Shown: positions 30,319-30,727 of the stretch, piece by piece
Layout of the letters: every line of letters begins with the position of its first letter
Position numbering within the stretch: position 1 is the stretch's first letter
Assembly (NCBI GenBank): GCA_910584725.1
Contig: CAJUBE010000044.1
Span: 1 to 30,727, forward strand
Length of the DNA stretch: 30,727 nt
Source of the DNA: an uncultured Lachnospiraceae bacterium
GTDB taxonomy: Bacteria; Bacillota; Clostridia; Lachnospirales; Lachnospiraceae
Direction of reading: 5' to 3'
Notes under the pieces: generated by a model
What the model was told of the DNA's origin: nothing
What the model saw: only the letters and a program-made list of their open reading frames with translations
Databases searched by the model: none
Program-made: the position numbers and the translations under genes

Positions 30319-30727
30319 TTATGCCGCTTTCACAAGCTGGTACGCTTTATCGATCAGCGGGTTGCCGTCTACCGTGCGGGCAAACAGGTTCTCATTATAA
30401 TTTGCCGTTCTCCTCAAAGGGCTGCTGTGTGTGGCAAAATCCGACACCGCATTAATAAAACGGTATGCGTTGTTCCCCACTTTCTGCAGATCAGGAGCCT
30501 CATAATACCGCCGCTCCATGTCCCGGCGCAGTTTCAGGATATTCTTGCTCTGGACAGATGCCGCCTCACCCTCCATCGGCAAAAGCAATTCAATATATTC
30601 CTTTACCTGCGCATCCGTGATCTTCTGCCTGCGTAACTGCTCAAACTCGATACCGAGGCTGTCCATGTACTGCTCCGCCATAAAGAGCGTATCCTTTGCC
30701 TCCTGTATCTTGTCATGGATGTTGCCT
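30319..30727 (-). CDS. DUF932 protein, 3' part, cut by window end
   Basis: The reading frame stays open to the right edge: upstream of the internal Met at 30681 it continues with GNIHDKIQEAKDTLF, so this is only the C-terminal ~135 residues. The text GNIHDKIQEAKDTLFMAEQY...LGIEFEQLRRQKITDAQVKEYIELLLP and the end YRFINAVSDFATHSSPLRRTANYNENLF match the DUF932 (phage/plasmid-like protein TIGR03299) C-terminus. Members are common accessory proteins of plasmids, phages and integrative elements, often next to recombination genes; function is unknown. The stop is followed by a probable terminator. Confidence 0.85.
   Translation of the reverse strand, partial: GNIHDKIQEAKDTLFMAEQYMDSLGIEFEQLRRQKITDAQVKEYIELLLPMEGEAASVQSKNILKLRRDMERRYYEAPDLQKVGNNAYRFINAVSDFATHSSPLRRTANYNENLFARTVDGNPLIDKAYQLVKAA

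Overview
The window comes from a low-to-moderate GC, spore-forming Firmicute, most likely a Lachnospiraceae-type Clostridium relative. The evidence is a division/cell-wall (dcw) cluster with a spoVD-type gene, strong AGGAGG ribosome sites with some TTG and GTG starts, a Tn916-like integrase/excisionase pair, and DUF5688 and DUF932 genes typical of mobile elements in these bacteria. Every gene I accept is on the minus strand, so transcription runs from right to left.

Host chromosome (1-14640). Read in the direction of transcription it holds ychF and lgt, then a terminator, then a sigma-A promoter with four 10-bp-phased AGTGG boxes, followed by mraZ, rsmH, an ftsL-like gene, a divisome class B PBP, spoVD, mraY, murD, ftsW/spoVE, murA and divIB/ftsQ. 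Together these make and polymerise septal and spore-cortex peptidoglycan: MurA and MurD in the cytoplasm, MraY at the membrane, the SEDS polymerase with two PBPs outside, and FtsL and DivIB as scaffold. murE, murF and murG are absent from the visible cluster. The gaps between the genes are full of RNA-level structure: one ~100-nt element recurs at the stop codons of mraY, murA and divIB with compensatory base changes, and other hairpins sit at the pbp/spoVD, ftsW/murA, mraZ/rsmH and ychF/lgt junctions.

Mobile element (about 14650 to beyond 30727). It begins with a tyrosine integrase whose 3' end lies just upstream of the ychF ribosome site. Behind it come an excisionase, a P-loop ATPase coupled to an 86-aa protein, a very AT-rich gene with a ParB-like N-terminus, a Rep-like initiator candidate, a fused primase-like/SF2-helicase protein, a small conserved-looking protein, a zeta-type toxin with its putative antitoxin, a repeat-rich gap that looks like iterons or an operator, two accessory genes, a Rad52/Sak-type annealing protein, a YqaJ exonuclease, and the 3' part of a DUF932 gene cut by the window end. 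No relaxase, coupling protein or type IV secretion gene is visible, so transfer genes, if any, lie to the right. The content suggests an integrative element with its own replication and recombination functions, stabilised by a toxin-antitoxin pair.

Best candidates for something undescribed: the stop-codon-anchored structured element in the dcw operon, the ParB-domain protein with about 500 unexplained residues, the primase-helicase/Rep/ATPase replication set, and the iteron-like cluster at 26472-26597. All family assignments were made by eye from the sequence; no database search was possible.
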